Of a DNA stretch of 7,574 bases, positions 5,303-7,574 are shown piece by piece (positions within the stretch are counted from its first letter, which is position 1; every line of letters begins with the position of its first letter). Source of the stretch: a bacterium (GTDB lineage: Bacteria; Bacteroidota; Ignavibacteria; Kapaibacteriales; UBA2268); NCBI GenBank assembly GCA_024710535.1, contig JANJUO010000153.1:1-7574 (forward strand), given 5' to 3'. Under the pieces are notes generated by a model that ran no database searches, had not been told where the DNA came from, and saw only the letters and a program-made list of their open reading frames with translations. A program made the position numbers and the translations under genes.

Positions 5303-7574
5303 TTACTTCCCTTTCAAATATTTCTCTAAGAATTGGTCTTGTTCCCAAAGTAAGTGGAATATATTTTCTTTTGCTACATATCCGTGACTTTCTTTTGGAA
5401 GTATCAACATTCTTGCATTTGCACCAAGTCCTTTCAATGCTTGGAAATAGCGTTCTGTTTGTAAAGTAAATGTTCCAGGATTATTGTCGGCTTCGCCATG
5501 AACAAGCAGAATTGGAGTTTTCATTTTGTCGGCAGTTTTAAATGGAGACATTTTCGAATAAACATCTATTGCTTCCCAATAATTTCGCTGTTCGTTTTGG
5601 AATCCAAAAGGCGTTAATGTGCGATTATATGCACCGCTTCTGGCAATTCCACAAGCAAATAAATTTGAATGTGTTAGCAAATTTGCAGTCATAAATGCAC
5701 CGTAAGAATGTCCGCCAACCGCAACTTTCTTCCTGTCTATGTATCCTAATGCATCAACTGCATCAATTGCGGCTTCTGCATTGGAAACTAATTGCTCGAT
5801 AAATGTATTATTCGGTTCATCTTTGCCTTCGCCAACTATTGGGAATGATGCATCATCAAGCACCACATAGCCCTTTGTTACCCAATAAACAAATGAACCA
5901 TAATTTGGAAAAGTAAATTCATTTGGATTGGAACTACTTTGTCCGGCACTATTTTTATCTTTGTATTCTTCTGGATATGCCCAAATCAAAAGTGGCATTT
6001 TTTCTTTTTTAGTTGTATCATAACCAATTGGTAAATATAGTGTTCCAGATAATACCACTCCGTCTTTGCGTTTGTATTTTATCACTTCTTTATGAACATT
6101 TTTAATACTTTCGAATGGATTTTTGAAAGATGTAATTGGTAAAAGTGATTCTTTTTTGTTTAAACTTCTAATATAATAATTTGGATATTCGCTTTTTGAT
6201 TGAATTTGAACAAGAACTTCGCCTTTTTTAATGTCAACAATATCATAAATATTTTCTAAAATATTTGTTAAAGTGGACCTGTAAAGCAAAGTTGTTTTGA
6301 ATGTTTTGAGATTAAACTTATTAATAAACGGAAATTTTCCTTCTTTTGTATAGCCATCTCCAATCAAAAACGCTTCGCCATCTTCAATTGCAAGAACATT
6401 TCTGCCCCATTGATTTCTAATAGTTTCAAAATCACCCGGGTCGGAATAAATATCTTGGTAATTTCTATCCCAAATAATTTTTGCCTCTTGATTTGGATTT
6501 GAGGGATTAATCAAATATGTTTTTGAATTTCTTGTATCATACCAATTATCACTCAAAATAGCAAGATTCTCATTTCCCCAAGTTATTCCAGCAAATCTAT
6601 TTATTGTCTTTGCAAATGATTTTGCTTGATTATCAAAAGGAGCATCCCATAAAAATAATTCATCACGAAAATCTACTTTGGTTTCAGGATTTCCGCCATC
6701 AATTGCTTCAACGTAGTAAAGAGTTGCCGGCTTATCATTCCTCCATGACATACTTCTTTTACCGGTTCTGACTGCCATAAATCCTTTTGGCAATACCTCA
6801 GATAATGGCACTTCATTTACAACTTTAATTTCTTTTCCAGCAGAATTATATACGACTGATTTCGCGGGGAATCTACTAAGTGGAACTACATACGAAAATG
6901 GCTTTTGAATTGTGCTAATCATTATGTAATTGCCATCGGGCGAAAAAGATTCACCGGCATACATATTTTTTGCCATAAACAATTCAGATTTTCCATTTAT
7001 ATTAACTTTATAAAGTTCGGAACTTATTATATTCTCGAAATTTATTTCATCGGTTGGATTTTTGAGTAAATCTTGGTAAGTGCGATTCTGTGCTTTTGAG
7101 CCATCACTTACTGAAATAATCGGACCATTTGGAATATTATTTGTAGCATCTATCAAAGGCAGTCTGTCTTTTGGCAACATTTTCACAAGAAGATTCTGAT
7201 TATCATTAAACCAACTAAATGGACTTCCCAAATTTGCATTTAATTTATCCTCAGTAAGTTTCTTGGCTTGAGCCGAAACTACATCAAGAACCCATAATTC
7301 AACACCGTTAGATGTTGTATTTGTAAATGCAATCAACTTTTCATTCGGTGACCAAGCAATATTACTTATTTTCGGATTATTCGGCAATCCTTTAACTTGT
7401 GTTTCATTTTTATCATTTAATTTCTTGATTTTCAAATTATTAATATAAGTAACGGTAGAAGAAATATTTGTAATTGGATTAATTCGCAAACCGCCAAGAC
7501 GTAACTCTTTTTGATTCAAATCGTCAAGAGTTTTGTATGTATTTCTAAAAGAAAATAGGATATATTCCTTCTTG
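5303..7574 (-). CDS. S9 family serine peptidase, glutamyl endopeptidase (S9D) type; N-terminus beyond window
   Basis: This is an alpha/beta-hydrolase peptidase with an N-terminal beta-propeller, like prolyl oligopeptidase. Motifs place it in the glutamyl endopeptidase branch, which includes plant chloroplast CGEP and many exported Bacteroidota enzymes: ELRLGGLRINP near the N-terminus, GGHSYGAFMTANLL around the nucleophile, then ARSGAYNRTLTPFGFQNE. The catalytic triad is complete: Ser at codon 5705-5707, Asp at 5486-5488 in HGEADNN, His at 5384-5386 in ESHGY. The frame stays open to the right edge: 18 more codons (ending KTLDD just before the TTG at 7519) match the family's usual start region. 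That TTG is therefore an internal Leu codon, and the true start and any signal peptide are outside. About 756 residues are visible; relatives have roughly 800 or slightly more. It probably trims or degrades peptides, perhaps in the periplasm. The exact cleavage preference is inferred from family membership. Confidence 0.92.
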   Translation of the reverse strand, partial: KKEYILFSFRNTYKTLDDLNQKELRLGGLRINPITNISSTVTYINNLKIKKLNDKNETQVKGLPNNPKISNIAWSPNEKLIAFTNTTSNGVELWVLDVVSAQAKKLTEDKLNANLGSPFSWFNDNQNLLVKMLPKDRLPLIDATNNIPNGPIISVSDGSKAQNRTYQDLLKNPTDEINFENIISSELYKVNINGKSELFMAKNMYAGESFSPDGNYIMISTIQKPFSYVVPLSRFPAKSVVYNSAGKEIKVVNEVPLSEVLPKGFMAVRTGKRSMSWRNDKPATLYYVEAIDGGNPETKVDFRDELFLWDAPFDNQAKSFAKTINRFAGITWGNENLAILSDNWYDTRNSKTYLINPSNPNQEAKIIWDRNYQDIYSDPGDFETIRNQWGRNVLAIEDGEAFLIGDGYTKEGKFPFINKFNLKTFKTTLLYRSTLTNILENIYDIVDIKKGEVLVQIQSKSEYPNYYIRSLNKKESLLPITSFKNPFESIKNVHKEVIKYKRKDGVVLSGTLYLPIGYDTTKKEKMPLLIWAYPEEYKDKNSAGQSSSNPNEFTFPNYGSFVYWVTKGYVVLDDASFPIVGEGKDEPNNTFIEQLVSNAEAAIDAVDALGYIDRKKVAVGGHSYGAFMTANLLTHSNLFACGIARSGAYNRTLTPFGFQNEQRNYWEAIDVYSKMSPFKTADKMKTPILLVHGEADNNPGTFTLQTERYFQALKGLGANARMLILPKESHGYVAKENIFHLLWEQDQFLEKYLKGK

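Noticed and set aside
5106..5348. Minus-strand frame of 80 codons overlapping cheV's 3' end and the terminator
   Set aside because: It crosses a strong terminator and runs opposite the conserved receiver domain of CheV; it is a shadow frame.
7517..7519. TTG as the start codon of the S9 peptidase
   Set aside because: The frame stays open for 18 further codons to the window edge, and those residues continue the family-like N-terminal sequence, so the real start is outside.

Overview
The window is AT-rich (about one third G+C by eye) and looks like the chromosome of a free-living bacterium of the Bacteroidota / Ignavibacteria / Kapabacteria (FCB) group. The pointers are a glutamyl-endopeptidase-type S9 peptidase with strong Bacteroidota-style motifs, an intergenic double-hairpin element of a kind I associate with that group, and A/T-rich translation starts that mostly lack a Shine-Dalgarno sequence. 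This placement is an inference, not a search result. A CheV-type protein suggests a chemotactic, motile lineage.

Layout, left to right. (1) 1-2666, minus strand: one unbroken reading frame of 888 visible codons that runs off the left edge. Its C-terminal part is tRNA(Ile)-lysidine synthase (TilS), with the PP-loop at residues 620-625. This is preceded by about 590 residues of low-complexity, Lys/Glu-rich sequence with seven lysine clusters. (2) 2682-3776, minus strand: mannose-1-phosphate guanylyltransferase, 15 bp upstream of the tilS fusion and probably in the same operon. (3) 3777-4269: a 493-bp gap between divergent genes. It holds a candidate promoter and SD for the guanylyltransferase gene and a roughly 110-bp element with two hairpins. 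(4) 4270-5202, plus strand: CheV, a CheW domain fused to a receiver domain. (5) 5232-5280: a strong two-stage hairpin with A/T tracts on both sides, a likely bidirectional terminator. (6) 5303-7574, minus strand: an S9 peptidase of the glutamyl endopeptidase type with a complete Ser-Asp-His triad. Its N-terminus lies beyond the right edge.

The genes do not form one pathway: they cover sugar-nucleotide synthesis, tRNA modification, chemotaxis signalling and protein breakdown. The most unusual item is the very long repetitive extension on TilS, an essential and normally compact (about 430-residue) enzyme. I saw no CRISPR array, transposase, tRNA or rRNA, and nothing that resembles a defence system.
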